From NCBI GenBank assembly GCA_018063485.1, contig JAGPBG010000117.1, positions 1 through 6,934 of the forward strand: a stretch of DNA of 6,934 nt. Reading direction: 5' to 3'. The DNA comes from Cypionkella sp. Lineage in GTDB: Bacteria > Pseudomonadota > Alphaproteobacteria > Rhodobacterales > Rhodobacteraceae. The translations under genes were made by a program, and so were the position numbers. Every line of letters starts with the position of its first letter. Position 1 is the stretch's first letter. Positions 1-6,119 of the stretch are shown in pieces. Below the pieces are notes generated by a model. The model made no database searches. It was given only the letters and a program-made list of their open reading frames with translations, and had not been told where the DNA came from.

Positions 1-548
1 GTCTTGATGTGCCCCAAATCAAGGTGAATGTATTTGAGGTGCCGGTGGTGAACGGGCTGGCTGCCGCGGATGGGCAGATTTACCTCACACGCGGGTTTTT
101 GAATGCGCGGGTGCGGGGCGAGGTGACGGCAGAGGAATTGGCCTCGGTGATTGCGCATGAATTGGGCCATGTGGCGCTGGGACATATGCGGCGACGGATG
201 ATTGATTTCACCGGGCAAAACGCGGTGGTGCTGACACTTTCGGCACTGGTGAACCGGTTTTTGCCGGGACTTGGGCCGCTGTTGATCCGCACCATCAGTG
301 CGGCGCTGATGGCGCGGCTGTCGCAGCGCGATGAGTTCGAGGCCGATGCCTATGCCTCGGCGCTGTTGATCAAGGCCGGGATCGGCACCGGGCCACAGAT
401 CACGCTGTTTGAAAAACTGGGGCATCTGACCGGGCAAAATGGTGCCACGGCTCCGGCCTGGTTGCTAAGCCATCCCAGGACCGAAGCGCGGATTGCGGCG
501 ATCAGGGCGAATACGGCGCGTTGGCAAAGTGGCGTCAGCGGCGCTTAA
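1..548 (+). CDS. M48 family zinc metalloprotease, 5' end cut by the window
   Basis: The 3' part of a peptidase M48 (HtpX/Ste24-like) gene. The reading frame is open to the left edge (codons CTT GAT precede the GTG at 9), so the true start lies outside the window; the GTG at 9 is probably internal. About 181 residues are visible. Counting from the first full codon at position 3, the zinc-binding HELGH is at residues 52-56, giving His52, Glu53 and His56. The third metal ligand is probably Glu111 in the EFEAD motif (residues 111-115), and the usual LSHPxTExRI motif closes the protein. A hydrophobic stretch between the two zinc motifs (about 73-104) may contact the membrane. The segment VNGLAAADGQIYLTRG is the typical strand before the catalytic helix. 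Family members degrade misfolded or membrane-associated proteins in the envelope; the substrate here is unknown. All zinc ligands are intact. Stop TAA at 546-548. Confidence 0.9.
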   Translation, partial: LDVPQIKVNVFEVPVVNGLAAADGQIYLTRGFLNARVRGEVTAEELASVIAHELGHVALGHMRRRMIDFTGQNAVVLTLSALVNRFLPGLGPLLIRTISAALMARLSQRDEFEADAYASALLIKAGIGTGPQITLFEKLGHLTGQNGATAPAWLLSHPRTEARIAAIRANTARWQSGVSGA

Positions 549-1102
549 CCCTGGGCCAGCGCCTTTGCCAGACGGTTGAGCCTTGCGCGTTTCAACAGCG
601 ATTTCAGTACGATAGCCTGACCTGCCATGATTTCTGCGGTGTGATGCACAGCCGCGACCGCATCGGCCACGGCCTGCGGACGGGTTGAATGCATTTCCCA
701 CAAGAAACCATCAGGATCGCGGCGGGTGATGCCTTCTTCGGCAAGCACATGGCCGGGGAAGTCCTGGGCATTGAAGGTGATGATTGCATCGGCATGGCCC
801 GCAATGGCGGTGGCCAAGACGTGGCGGTCATCGGGATCTGGCAAAAGCAGACGCGCCTCGATATCGGGGCGCGCGCGGATGAGGGCAGATGGAAAGGCCG
901 TTCGGGCCAGCGTCGACTCGCCCTGGGCCTGAAGTTGCGCCAAAGGCCCGAGTTTGGCGGTGGCACGTGTCCATTCTTCAAGGATGCGGTCGGACCAGAG
1001 CGGGGTGAAAAGACCGCGCTTGGCCACCGCGAACAGGATTTCGCGCAGCACAGTGGGGAATAGCACACAGGCATCCAGCACTGCTTTGGGCGGATCAGCC
1101 AT
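545..1102 (-). CDS. PIN-domain protein (PIN_3-like, VapC-type ribonuclease fold)
   Basis: Encodes 185 residues and resembles PIN-domain nucleases, which cut RNA with a cluster of acidic residues that binds Mg2+ or Mn2+. Visible acidic positions are Asp10 (AVLDACVLFP), Glu42/Glu43 (ILEEW), Asp89, Asp91 and Asp92 (LLPDPDDRHVL), Asp105 and Asp114 (ITFNAQDFP). The PIN fold covers about residues 6-120. A helical tail (about 125-185, DPDGFLWEM then LKRARLNRLAKAL) resembles the C-terminal part often seen in PIN_3 proteins. I chose the ATG at 1102 because the first beta strand and Asp10 follow directly. The same frame is open further upstream, but that part lies inside the methyltransferase gene and does not look like protein. 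ATG overlaps the end of the methyltransferase gene by 8 bases (ATGGCTGA) and has no clear Shine-Dalgarno, so translational coupling is likely. No antitoxin gene lies beside it, so a toxin role is uncertain; it may act in RNA processing. Confidence 0.85.
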   Translation of the reverse strand: MADPPKAVLDACVLFPTVLREILFAVAKRGLFTPLWSDRILEEWTRATAKLGPLAQLQAQGESTLARTAFPSALIRARPDIEARLLLPDPDDRHVLATAIAGHADAIITFNAQDFPGHVLAEEGITRRDPDGFLWEMHSTRPQAVADAVAAVHHTAEIMAGQAIVLKSLLKRARLNRLAKALAQG

Positions 1103-2327
1103 CGAGACGGAAGAACAACGCCTTGAGATAGGCACTTTCGGCCAGTTGCGGCAGCATCGGGTGATCTGCCCCGGCAAAGCCGGTGTGCAACAATTGCCCA
1201 CGCCGCCCGCCACGCCCGATCCCGCGCGCAGACGCATTGCGAAAAGCGGCCAGATCGGCGGCATGGCTGCACGAGCACAGCACCAGATAGCCGCCGGGGG
1301 CCACCAAGGGGGCGGCAAGTTTCGCCACCCGTTCATAGGCGCGCAGGCCTGCCTCCAGCGCCGGTTTGGCCGGGGCGAAGGCCGGCGGATCGCAGATCAC
1401 CAGATCAAAGCTACGGCCCTCGGCAGCCAGCGATTCGAGGGCGGCAAAGGCATCACCTTGGCGGGTGGTGAAGCGGTCGGCATGGCCCGAAAGCGCGGCC
1501 CCCTGTTCGGCCAAAGCCAAAGCCGGGGCCGAGCCATCAACCGCCAGCGCCGAGGTGGCCCCAGCACCAAGGGCTGCAAGGGCAAAGCCGCCGACATGGG
1601 AAAACACATCCAGCACCGAACCGCCCTTCCCCAACCTTGCGGCCAAGGCATGGTTGGGGCGCTGATCAAAGAAAAGGCCGGTCTTCTGGCCGCCCATCAG
1701 ATCGGCAAGATAGGTGGCGCCGTTCATCGTGACTGCAATCGGGGCGCTGACCTGCCCCATCAGCACGGCAGTTTCCTCGCCCAGGCCTTCAAGCCCGCGC
1801 GCACGACCGGTGGCGTTTTTCACCACATTGGCAACGCCCGTCACCGCAACCAGCGCCGCGACCAGCGCCTCAAGGTGGGTTTCGGCCCAAGCGGCATTGG
1901 GCTGCACCACGGCGGTATCGCCAAAGCGGTCGATCACCAGGCCCGGCAGGCCATCGGCCTCGGCATGGATCAATCGGTAGAAAGGTTCATCATAAAGCCG
2001 CTCGCGCAGCGACAAAGCCCGCGCGATTTTCGCGGCAAACCAGCTTTGGTCAATCTGGGCCATCGGATCGCGGTCCAGCATCCGGGCGATGATCTTGGAA
2101 TTGTTGTTGACGGTGACAAGGCCCAAGGGGCGGCGTTCGCCATCTTCCAGCACCGCCAGCGCGCCGGGGGCAAGGCTTTGGGTGCGCCGGTCGGTGACCA
2201 ACTCATCGGCATAAACCCACGGAAATCCGTGGCGAATGGCACGGGCCTCAGCCTTGGGCTTGAGGCGCACAACGGGATGGCCATGGGCCGGGGCATCAGC
2301 GGGGGGTGTGGAAATGGGGGAGGTCAT
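1095..2327 (-). CDS. rlmI: RlmI-type class I SAM-dependent 23S rRNA (cytosine-C5) methyltransferase
   Basis: Encodes 410 residues, close to the roughly 400 of E. coli RlmI, which makes m5C1962 in 23S rRNA using S-adenosylmethionine in the cytoplasm. A PUA-like RNA-binding domain occupies about residues 18-95 (RLKPKAEARAIRHGFPWVYA). It is followed by the family signatures HAEADGLPGLVIDRFGD (121-137) and GQKTGLFFDQR (213-223). The Rossmann methyltransferase domain begins with the SAM-binding VLDVFSHVGGFAL (238-250). Then come DPPAFAP (313-319) and CSCSH (351-355), the latter holding the likely catalytic cysteines. The C-terminal HTGFAGADHP and LKALFFRLDG are typical. Start ATG at 2327 is preferred: TTAAGGGG ends 8 bases before it. 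A GTG at 2336 would add three residues but sits in that ribosome-binding site. Second gene of a leftward cluster, 46 bases after the lipoprotein gene and overlapping the PIN gene. The exact target base is inferred from the family; another 23S cytosine is possible. Confidence 0.92.
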   Translation of the reverse strand: MTSPISTPPADAPAHGHPVVRLKPKAEARAIRHGFPWVYADELVTDRRTQSLAPGALAVLEDGERRPLGLVTVNNNSKIIARMLDRDPMAQIDQSWFAAKIARALSLRERLYDEPFYRLIHAEADGLPGLVIDRFGDTAVVQPNAAWAETHLEALVAALVAVTGVANVVKNATGRARGLEGLGEETAVLMGQVSAPIAVTMNGATYLADLMGGQKTGLFFDQRPNHALAARLGKGGSVLDVFSHVGGFALAALGAGATSALAVDGSAPALALAEQGAALSGHADRFTTRQGDAFAALESLAAEGRSFDLVICDPPAFAPAKPALEAGLRAYERVAKLAAPLVAPGGYLVLCSCSHAADLAAFRNASARGIGRGGRRGQLLHTGFAGADHPMLPQLAESAYLKALFFRLDG

Positions 2328-2335
2328 GATGACCA

Positions 2336-2343
2336 CCCCTTAA
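2336..2343 (-). promoter_or_regulatory. Ribosome-binding site deciding the rlmI start
   Basis: Read on the minus strand this is TTAAGGGG, ending 8 bases before the ATG at 2327. The competing in-frame GTG (2336-2334) uses the last G of this motif and so would lack its own site, which favours the ATG. Confidence 0.6.
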
Positions 2344-2373
2344 TGCTTTGTTCTGTGTCTGGAAAGGGCCTGA

Positions 2374-3069
2374 TTATTGGCCGGTGCCCGACGGTGGAAG
2401 CAGCAACTCGGTTTGAAAGCGCGAGACGACATTGGCATTGGGGGCAACCACTGCCGGGGTCGACAATTCGCGGCGCAACACTTCGGCCAAGCGGCGCAAC
2501 ACCACAACGCGCTGGGTCACCCCGGCCTCTTCCTCGGCAATCGCCTTGGCACCGCCTGCGGCTTTGACATCGGCCGACACCTTGCGCGGCCCGTCGATGA
2601 CCGCGCCTGTCGCCGCATCGCGCACCGTCAAGATGAAGTGCATCGAGTGAACGCCGCCAAAGGTGTAACGGGCTTTCTCGGTCAGGCAGTGAAAATAGCT
2701 GACCCTGATATCGACCGCGACATGCCGTCCGCTGTGCATCTTGGCAGTGGCCGAGGCGAAAGCCTCATTGAAGATCGCGCCAATCTGGGCGTAGCGGTCG
2801 CCTATAGGCTCACCGCGCCAGACGATATCGGCATTGGGGTGAAAGACATTGGCCTCGGACACCCGCAGGTTGCGCGGAACGTCGATGTTCACAGAATCGA
2901 TGATGTATTGCGATTGCAAGACCAGCGGGCCGCGCATCTGGGTGACATCAGATTGCGGCACCGTCAGGGCCTGGATGGGCGTGTTACCCCGGCTGGCGGT
3001 ATCGGGCGCGACACAGCCCGCAAGGCCCAGGGCCAGGGATAGGACGGCAAGGGATTTAGCAATGGTCAT
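2374..3069 (-). CDS. Predicted outer-membrane lipoprotein of unknown function
   Basis: Encodes 231 residues. The N-terminus is a clear lipoprotein signal: Lys5, hydrophobic residues 7-17, then lipobox LAGC with Cys19 as the predicted lipidated residue. Val at the next position is not the Asp inner-membrane retention signal, so outer-membrane sorting is expected. The mature part has VNIDVPRNLRVSEAN (about 60-74), DIVWRGEPIGDR (81-92), EKARYTFGGVHSMHF (131-145) and TGAVIDGPRK (154-163), followed by a helical region to about 203 and a low-complexity tail. This pattern resembles a family of uncharacterised lipoproteins seen in Rhodobacterales (I believe DUF6778, from memory and unchecked). No catalytic motif is visible. 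ATG at 3069 is well supported by GGAGGA six bases upstream; an open frame to 3195 gives a longer form that would bury the signal peptide and is rejected. First gene of the leftward cluster with rlmI and the PIN gene; a functional link to them is not evident. Confidence 0.85.
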   Translation of the reverse strand: MTIAKSLAVLSLALGLAGCVAPDTASRGNTPIQALTVPQSDVTQMRGPLVLQSQYIIDSVNIDVPRNLRVSEANVFHPNADIVWRGEPIGDRYAQIGAIFNEAFASATAKMHSGRHVAVDIRVSYFHCLTEKARYTFGGVHSMHFILTVRDAATGAVIDGPRKVSADVKAAGGAKAIAEEEAGVTQRVVVLRRLAEVLRRELSTPAVVAPNANVVSRFQTELLLPPSGTGQ

Positions 3070-3075
3070 TTCAGA

Positions 3076-3081
3076 TCCTCC
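3076..3081 (-). promoter_or_regulatory. Strong ribosome-binding site of the lipoprotein gene
   Basis: On the minus strand this is GGAGGA, a near-perfect anti-16S match, six bases before the ATG at 3069. It fixes the start so that the protein begins with a lipoprotein signal peptide. Confidence 0.75.
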
Positions 3082-3105
3082 GGGCATTTGCCCCCCAGGG
3101 CTGAC

Positions 3106-3126
3106 AGGATGAATGAAGGATGAATG
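3106..3126. repeat. Tandem 11-base direct repeat in the divergent intergenic region
   Basis: AGGATGAATG occurs at 3106-3115 and again at 3117-3126, giving an 11-base period, about one helical turn. It lies 37-57 bases upstream of the lipoprotein start codon, where its 5' leader or promoter would be. It may be a regulator site or a chance duplication; no known motif was recognised. Confidence 0.5.
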
Positions 3127-3225
3127 TGACCGCACTACGGTTAATCCGGTGCATTTTGCGGCTAGTGTTGCGGCTTTTGGGGCAAACTGTGCCACAATCG
3201 AGAAAATCTCACTGGGTTTGCGCTC

Positions 3226-3254
3226 TTGTTAGCGCTAACGCGACTTGCTATAGG
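3226..3254 (+). promoter_or_regulatory. Candidate sigma-70-type promoter of edd-eda
   Basis: TTGTTA (3226-3231) matches the -35 consensus TTGACA at four of six bases. A 17-base spacer follows, then TATAGG (3249-3254), which matches TATAAT at four of six. Transcription would start near 3260, giving a leader of roughly 20-25 bases before the edd ATG at 3283. The palindrome at 3228-3239 overlaps the -35 and spacer, as expected for a repressor site. This is read by eye and not tested. Confidence 0.55.
3228..3239. promoter_or_regulatory. LacI-family-type operator palindrome upstream of edd
   Basis: GTTAGCGCTAAC is a perfect 12-base inverted repeat with a central CG step, the usual form of operators bound by LacI-family repressors (a class that includes E. 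coli GntR, the gluconate repressor). It covers the last four bases of the proposed -35 element and the start of the spacer. A bound protein would therefore block RNA polymerase. No regulator gene is in the window, so the identity of the repressor and its ligand is inferred; a gluconate or Entner-Doudoroff intermediate would fit the genes controlled. Confidence 0.6.
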
Positions 3255-3282
3255 CGACCCATACCAAAGAATAGGCCTGAAA

Positions 3283-5088
3283 ATGAACCTGCATCCCACC
3301 CTTGCCGCTGTGACCAACCGCCTTCGCGAGCGCTCTGAGGCCACGCGCGGCGCGTACCTGACGCGGATAGCGGCGGCTGGGCGTGAGGGCCCGGCGCGTT
3401 CGCATCTGTCTTGCGGCAATCAGGCCCATGCCTATGCCGCCATGATCGAGGACAAGGCCACCTTGGCCGCTGCGCGCGCACCCAATATCGGCATTGTCAC
3501 CGCCTATAACGATATGCTTTCGGCTCATCAGCCCTATGAGGATTACCCCAGACTGATCCGCCGGGCCGCGCGCGCGGCCGGGGCCACGGCGCAAGTGGCG
3601 GGCGGGGTTCCTGCGATGTGCGACGGGGTGACCCAAGGCCATTCCGGGATGGAGTTGTCGCTGTTTTCACGCGATGTGATCGCGATGGCGGCGGGCATTG
3701 CGCTGTCGCACAATACCTTTGACGCGGCGCTTTTCCTTGGGGTGTGCGACAAGATCGTGCCAGGGATGGTGATGGCGGCAGCAGCGTTTGGGCATCTGCC
3801 TGCGGTATTCGTGCCTGCCGGACCGATGACGTCGGGCCTGCCAAATGACGAAAAATCAAAGGTGCGCAATGCTTTTGCCAATGGCGAAGTGGGGCGCGAG
3901 GCCTTGATGGCGGCCGAGATGGCCTCATACCACGGGATCGGCACCTGCACCTTTTACGGCACCGCCAACACCAACCAGATGCTGATGGAGTTCATGGGCC
4001 TGCATCTTCCGGGTGCAAGTTTCATCACCCCCGGCACGCCTTTGCGTGAGGCTTTGACCGAGGCGGCGGTGAAACGGGCGGCGGCGATCACGGCACTGGG
4101 CATTGATTACCGCCCTGCCGGGGAGATTTTGGACGAGCGCGCTTATGTCAACGGCATTGTCGGGCTGATGGCCACCGGAGGCTCGACCAATCTGGTGCTG
4201 CATCTGCCAGCGATGGCGCGGGCCTCGGGTATATTGCTGGATCTTCAAGATTTCGCCGATCTGTCGGCGGTGGTGCCGCTGATGGCCAAGGTTTATCCCA
4301 ATGGTCTGGCCGATGTGAATCATTTCCATGCGGCGGGCGGGCTGCCCTATATGATCGGTCAATTGTTGGATGCCGGGCTCTTGCATCCCGATGCGCGCAC
4401 GGTGGCCGGCGATGGGCTCTCCCATTACCGCCATGAACCCAAGCTGACCGACGGGCGGCTGGCTTGGTACAGGGGCCCCGAGGTGACACTGAACGACAGG
4501 ATCTTGCGCCCGGCGAATGCGCCCTTTGCGGCCAGCGGTGGGTTGAAACAGTTGACCGGCAATCTTGGGCACGGCGTGATCAAGATTTCCGCCGTCGCCC
4601 CCGAGCGCCATATCATCGAAGCTCCGGCGCGGATTTTCCACAGCCAGGATGCGGTGAAAGCGGCTTTCAAGGCGGGCGAGTTCGTGAGCGACACCATTGT
4701 CGTGGTGCGATTTCAAGGGCCAAAGGCCAATGGGATGCCCGAGTTGCATTCGCTGACGCCAACGCTTTCTGTATTGCAAGAACGCGGGCTGAAGGTGGCT
4801 CTGGTCACCGATGGGCGGATGTCGGGGGCCTCGGGTAAGGTGCCAGCGGCGATCCATATCGCGCCTGAGGCCGCGATGGGTGGGCCTTTGGCGCGGCTGC
4901 GCGACGGCGATCTGGTGCGTCTGGATGCGGTGGCAGGCACGCTGTCGGTGCTGGCCGCCGATTTCGACAGCCGCCCCCCGGTGGCGGTTGATCTGTCGGC
5001 CAATGGCTTTGGCAATGGCCGCGAGTTGTTCGAGGCCTTCCGCCGCACTGTCGGCACCTCCGAGTCTGGTGCGGCTGTGGTGATCTGA
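3283..5088 (+). CDS. edd: 6-phosphogluconate dehydratase (Entner-Doudoroff pathway)
   Basis: Encodes 601 residues, the usual length for Edd. The enzyme removes water from 6-phosphogluconate to give 2-keto-3-deoxy-6-phosphogluconate (KDPG) in the cytoplasm. It belongs to the IlvD/Edd iron-sulfur dehydratases. Signatures include [11 protein letters not shown] (44-54), [15 protein letters not shown] (75-89), [13 protein letters not shown] (107-119), [16 protein letters not shown] (151-166), [18 protein letters not shown] (222-239), [16 protein letters not shown] (295-310) and the C-terminal [16 protein letters not shown] (510-525). Cys155 and Cys222 correspond to the two known cluster ligands of the E. 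coli enzyme; Cys113 is another conserved candidate. Start ATG at 3283 gives the typical [13 protein letters not shown] beginning. The upstream site is weak (AGG, seven bases before ATG). A longer frame from 3226 would start inside the promoter and is rejected. Probably co-transcribed with eda, 57 bases downstream, under the operator-bearing promoter. Confidence 0.97.
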   Translation: MNLHPTLAAVTNRLRERSEATRGAYLTRIAAAGREGPARSHLSCGNQAHAYAAMIEDKATLAAARAPNIGIVTAYNDMLSAHQPYEDYPRLIRRAARAAGATAQVAGGVPAMCDGVTQGHSGMELSLFSRDVIAMAAGIALSHNTFDAALFLGVCDKIVPGMVMAAAAFGHLPAVFVPAGPMTSGLPNDEKSKVRNAFANGEVGREALMAAEMASYHGIGTCTFYGTANTNQMLMEFMGLHLPGASFITPGTPLREALTEAAVKRAAAITALGIDYRPAGEILDERAYVNGIVGLMATGGSTNLVLHLPAMARASGILLDLQDFADLSAVVPLMAKVYPNGLADVNHFHAAGGLPYMIGQLLDAGLLHPDARTVAGDGLSHYRHEPKLTDGRLAWYRGPEVTLNDRILRPANAPFAASGGLKQLTGNLGHGVIKISAVAPERHIIEAPARIFHSQDAVKAAFKAGEFVSDTIVVVRFQGPKANGMPELHSLTPTLSVLQERGLKVALVTDGRMSGASGKVPAAIHIAPEAAMGGPLARLRDGDLVRLDAVAGTLSVLAADFDSRPPVAVDLSANGFGNGRELFEAFRRTVGTSESGAAVVI

Positions 5089-5133
5089 TCAACTTGCCCT
5101 ACGATCAAACACGCCCATCACCCCAACAAGACA

Positions 5134-5139
5134 AAAGGA
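5134..5139 (+). promoter_or_regulatory. Ribosome-binding site of eda
   Basis: AAAGGA sits six bases before the ATG at 5146. No terminator or strong promoter is seen in the 57 bases between edd and eda, so eda is probably translated from the shared mRNA through this site. Confidence 0.65.
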
Positions 5140-5145
5140 CATCAG

Positions 5146-5784
5146 ATGACTCCTGCCAAGCAATCACTTGAAGTTGCCCAGATTTGCAACCTTGCCCCGG
5201 TGGTGCCGGTTCTGGTGATCGAGGATCTGGCCCATGCCGGGCCGCTTGCACAGGCCTTGGTGGCCGGTGGCCTGCCCGCGCTGGAGGTGACGCTACGCAC
5301 CTCGGCGGCGCTGGAGGCGATCCGGATCATGACCGAGGTGCCGGGCGGTGTAGTCGGCGCGGGCACCTTGCTGACGCCAGCGGACGTCAAGGCTGCAAAG
5401 GCGGCGGGGGCAAGTTTTGGCGTCTCACCAGGGGCAACGGCGCGGCTCTTGGACGCCTGTGCAGACCATGATCTGCCCCTGTTGCCGGGGGCCGCAACGG
5501 CAAGCGAAATCATGTGGTTGCTCGAACAGGGTTATACGGTGCAGAAGTTCTTTCCGGCTGAACAGGCAGGCGGGGCGGCGTATCTGAAATCCATTGGCGG
5601 GCCGATTCCGCAAGTTTCCTTTTGCCCAACCGGGGGCATCGGGCTGAAAAATGCGCGCGATTATCTGTACTTGCCGAATGTCCTCTGCGTCGGCGGGTCG
5701 TGGGTTGCACCAAAAGAAGCGATGGCGCGGGGTAATTGGGCGGCAATCACCGCGTTGGCGGCACAGGCTGCGGCGCTGCGTTAG
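5146..5784 (+). CDS. eda: KDPG aldolase (2-keto-3-deoxy-6-phosphogluconate aldolase)
   Basis: Encodes 212 residues, nearly the same as E. coli Eda (213). It cleaves KDPG to pyruvate and glyceraldehyde 3-phosphate, the second step special to the Entner-Doudoroff pathway; some family members also act on 4-hydroxy-2-oxoglutarate. The single-domain TIM-barrel shows its key residues. Glu47 in LEVTLRT (46-52) is the general acid/base and Arg51 a likely substrate contact. GAGT (71-74), SPGAT (94-98) and LPGAATASE (113-121) follow. Lys134 in KFFPAE (134-139) is the Schiff-base lysine, and PTGGI (161-165) forms the phosphate-binding loop. Nothing essential is missing. ATG at 5146 has a good AAAGGA site. 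It is the second gene of the edd-eda unit, and the gene on the other strand ends 23 bases downstream. Rhodobacterales often use this route as their main sugar catabolism, so the pair is probably central in this organism. Confidence 0.97.
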   Translation: MTPAKQSLEVAQICNLAPVVPVLVIEDLAHAGPLAQALVAGGLPALEVTLRTSAALEAIRIMTEVPGGVVGAGTLLTPADVKAAKAAGASFGVSPGATARLLDACADHDLPLLPGAATASEIMWLLEQGYTVQKFFPAEQAGGAAYLKSIGGPIPQVSFCPTGGIGLKNARDYLYLPNVLCVGGSWVAPKEAMARGNWAAITALAAQAAALR

Positions 5785-5797
5785 GCCTTTGGCCTTT
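5783..5797. terminator. Possible short hairpin terminator between eda and the convergent gene
   Basis: AGGCC, loop TTT, GGCCT forms a perfect five-pair hairpin that overlaps the last two bases of the eda stop, with only three Ts at its 3' side. It is the only terminator-like structure in the 23-base gap between the two convergent genes. The stem and T-run are short, so termination there is uncertain. Confidence 0.35.
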
Positions 5798-5807
5798 GCA
5801 TCGCTGG

Positions 5808-6116
5808 TCAGGAGTTGGGGCTTGACGGATCAGGCGCAAAGCGCGCGGCGCGGCCGCCGCGGCGTTTGGGGGTTTGTGACGGAACAAGGGCTGCGGTGAG
5901 AACACCGGTCATCGGGTGGCTGGGTGGATTGACCTCACCGTAATGGACCAGCAGGGCGCGCAGGGCCTCGTTGGTATCTGATTGCGGGCCAAGGCTGAGA
6001 ACCCAGTCGATAAAGATCGAGCGGCACTCTTCGATGGTGATGCCTTCGATAGCGTAGCTTTCACGCACAAGGCCCTTTGGGTCTGCTTCGGTCTTGTCCA
6101 TCACCCGTCTTCCCAT
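5808..6116 (-). CDS. Small conserved-looking protein of unknown function, directly downstream of glnE
   Basis: Encodes about 102 residues; I do not recognise a named family. A compact, probably helical core spans about residues 24-78: EGITIEECRSIFIDWVLSL, then NEALRALLVHYG, then a PPSHPMTGVL turn. It ends in a basic, Pro/Arg-rich tail (about 79-95). There is no signal peptide or membrane segment. It looks like a real gene because its start abuts glnE: the glnE stop TGA is immediately followed by ATG ATG, and an AGGG in the last glnE codons lies six bases before the second ATG (6116). The first ATG (6119, spacing three) and a third in-frame ATG (6101, beginning MDKTEADPKG) are alternatives. 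Tight coupling to glnE suggests co-expression; whether it acts in nitrogen control is unknown. Confidence 0.7.
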   Translation of the reverse strand: MGRRVMDKTEADPKGLVRESYAIEGITIEECRSIFIDWVLSLGPQSDTNEALRALLVHYGEVNPPSHPMTGVLTAALVPSQTPKRRGGRAARFAPDPSSPNS

Positions 6117-6119
6117 CAT

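Noticed and set aside
545..1102. Classic toxin-antitoxin module.
   Set aside because: No antitoxin gene is adjacent: one side is rlmI and the other is a convergent protease gene. The PIN domain alone does not show toxin function.
1103..1336. Possible N-terminal extension of the PIN protein (78 more codons upstream in frame).
   Set aside because: The extension lies wholly in the rlmI coding sequence, reads as Trp/Pro/Cys-rich non-protein, and the PIN fold starts properly at the ATG at 1102.
954..2567. Plus-strand open frame of 537 codons opposite rlmI and part of the PIN and lipoprotein genes.
   Set aside because: It lies antisense to a strongly recognisable methyltransferase, has no motif or ribosome-binding site, and its composition is low-complexity Gly/Arg/Gln. 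GC-rich coding sequence commonly leaves long stop-free antisense frames.
3070..3195. Possible 42-residue N-terminal extension of the lipoprotein.
   Set aside because: It would push the signal peptide into the interior, whereas the ATG at 3069 has an excellent GGAGGA site and a complete lipoprotein signal.
3226..3282. Possible upstream TTG start for edd adding 19 residues.
   Set aside because: That start coincides with the proposed -35 element and operator, and the family N-terminus begins at the ATG at 3283.
3925..4857. Minus-strand open frame of 310 codons opposite edd.
   Set aside because: Antisense shadow of a well-conserved enzyme; the translation is rich in Gly, Arg, His and Gln with no recognisable domain.
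5088..5108. Two GATCAA copies between edd and eda as a regulator site.
   Set aside because: The six-base repeats have no dyad symmetry with suitable spacing and look like chance.
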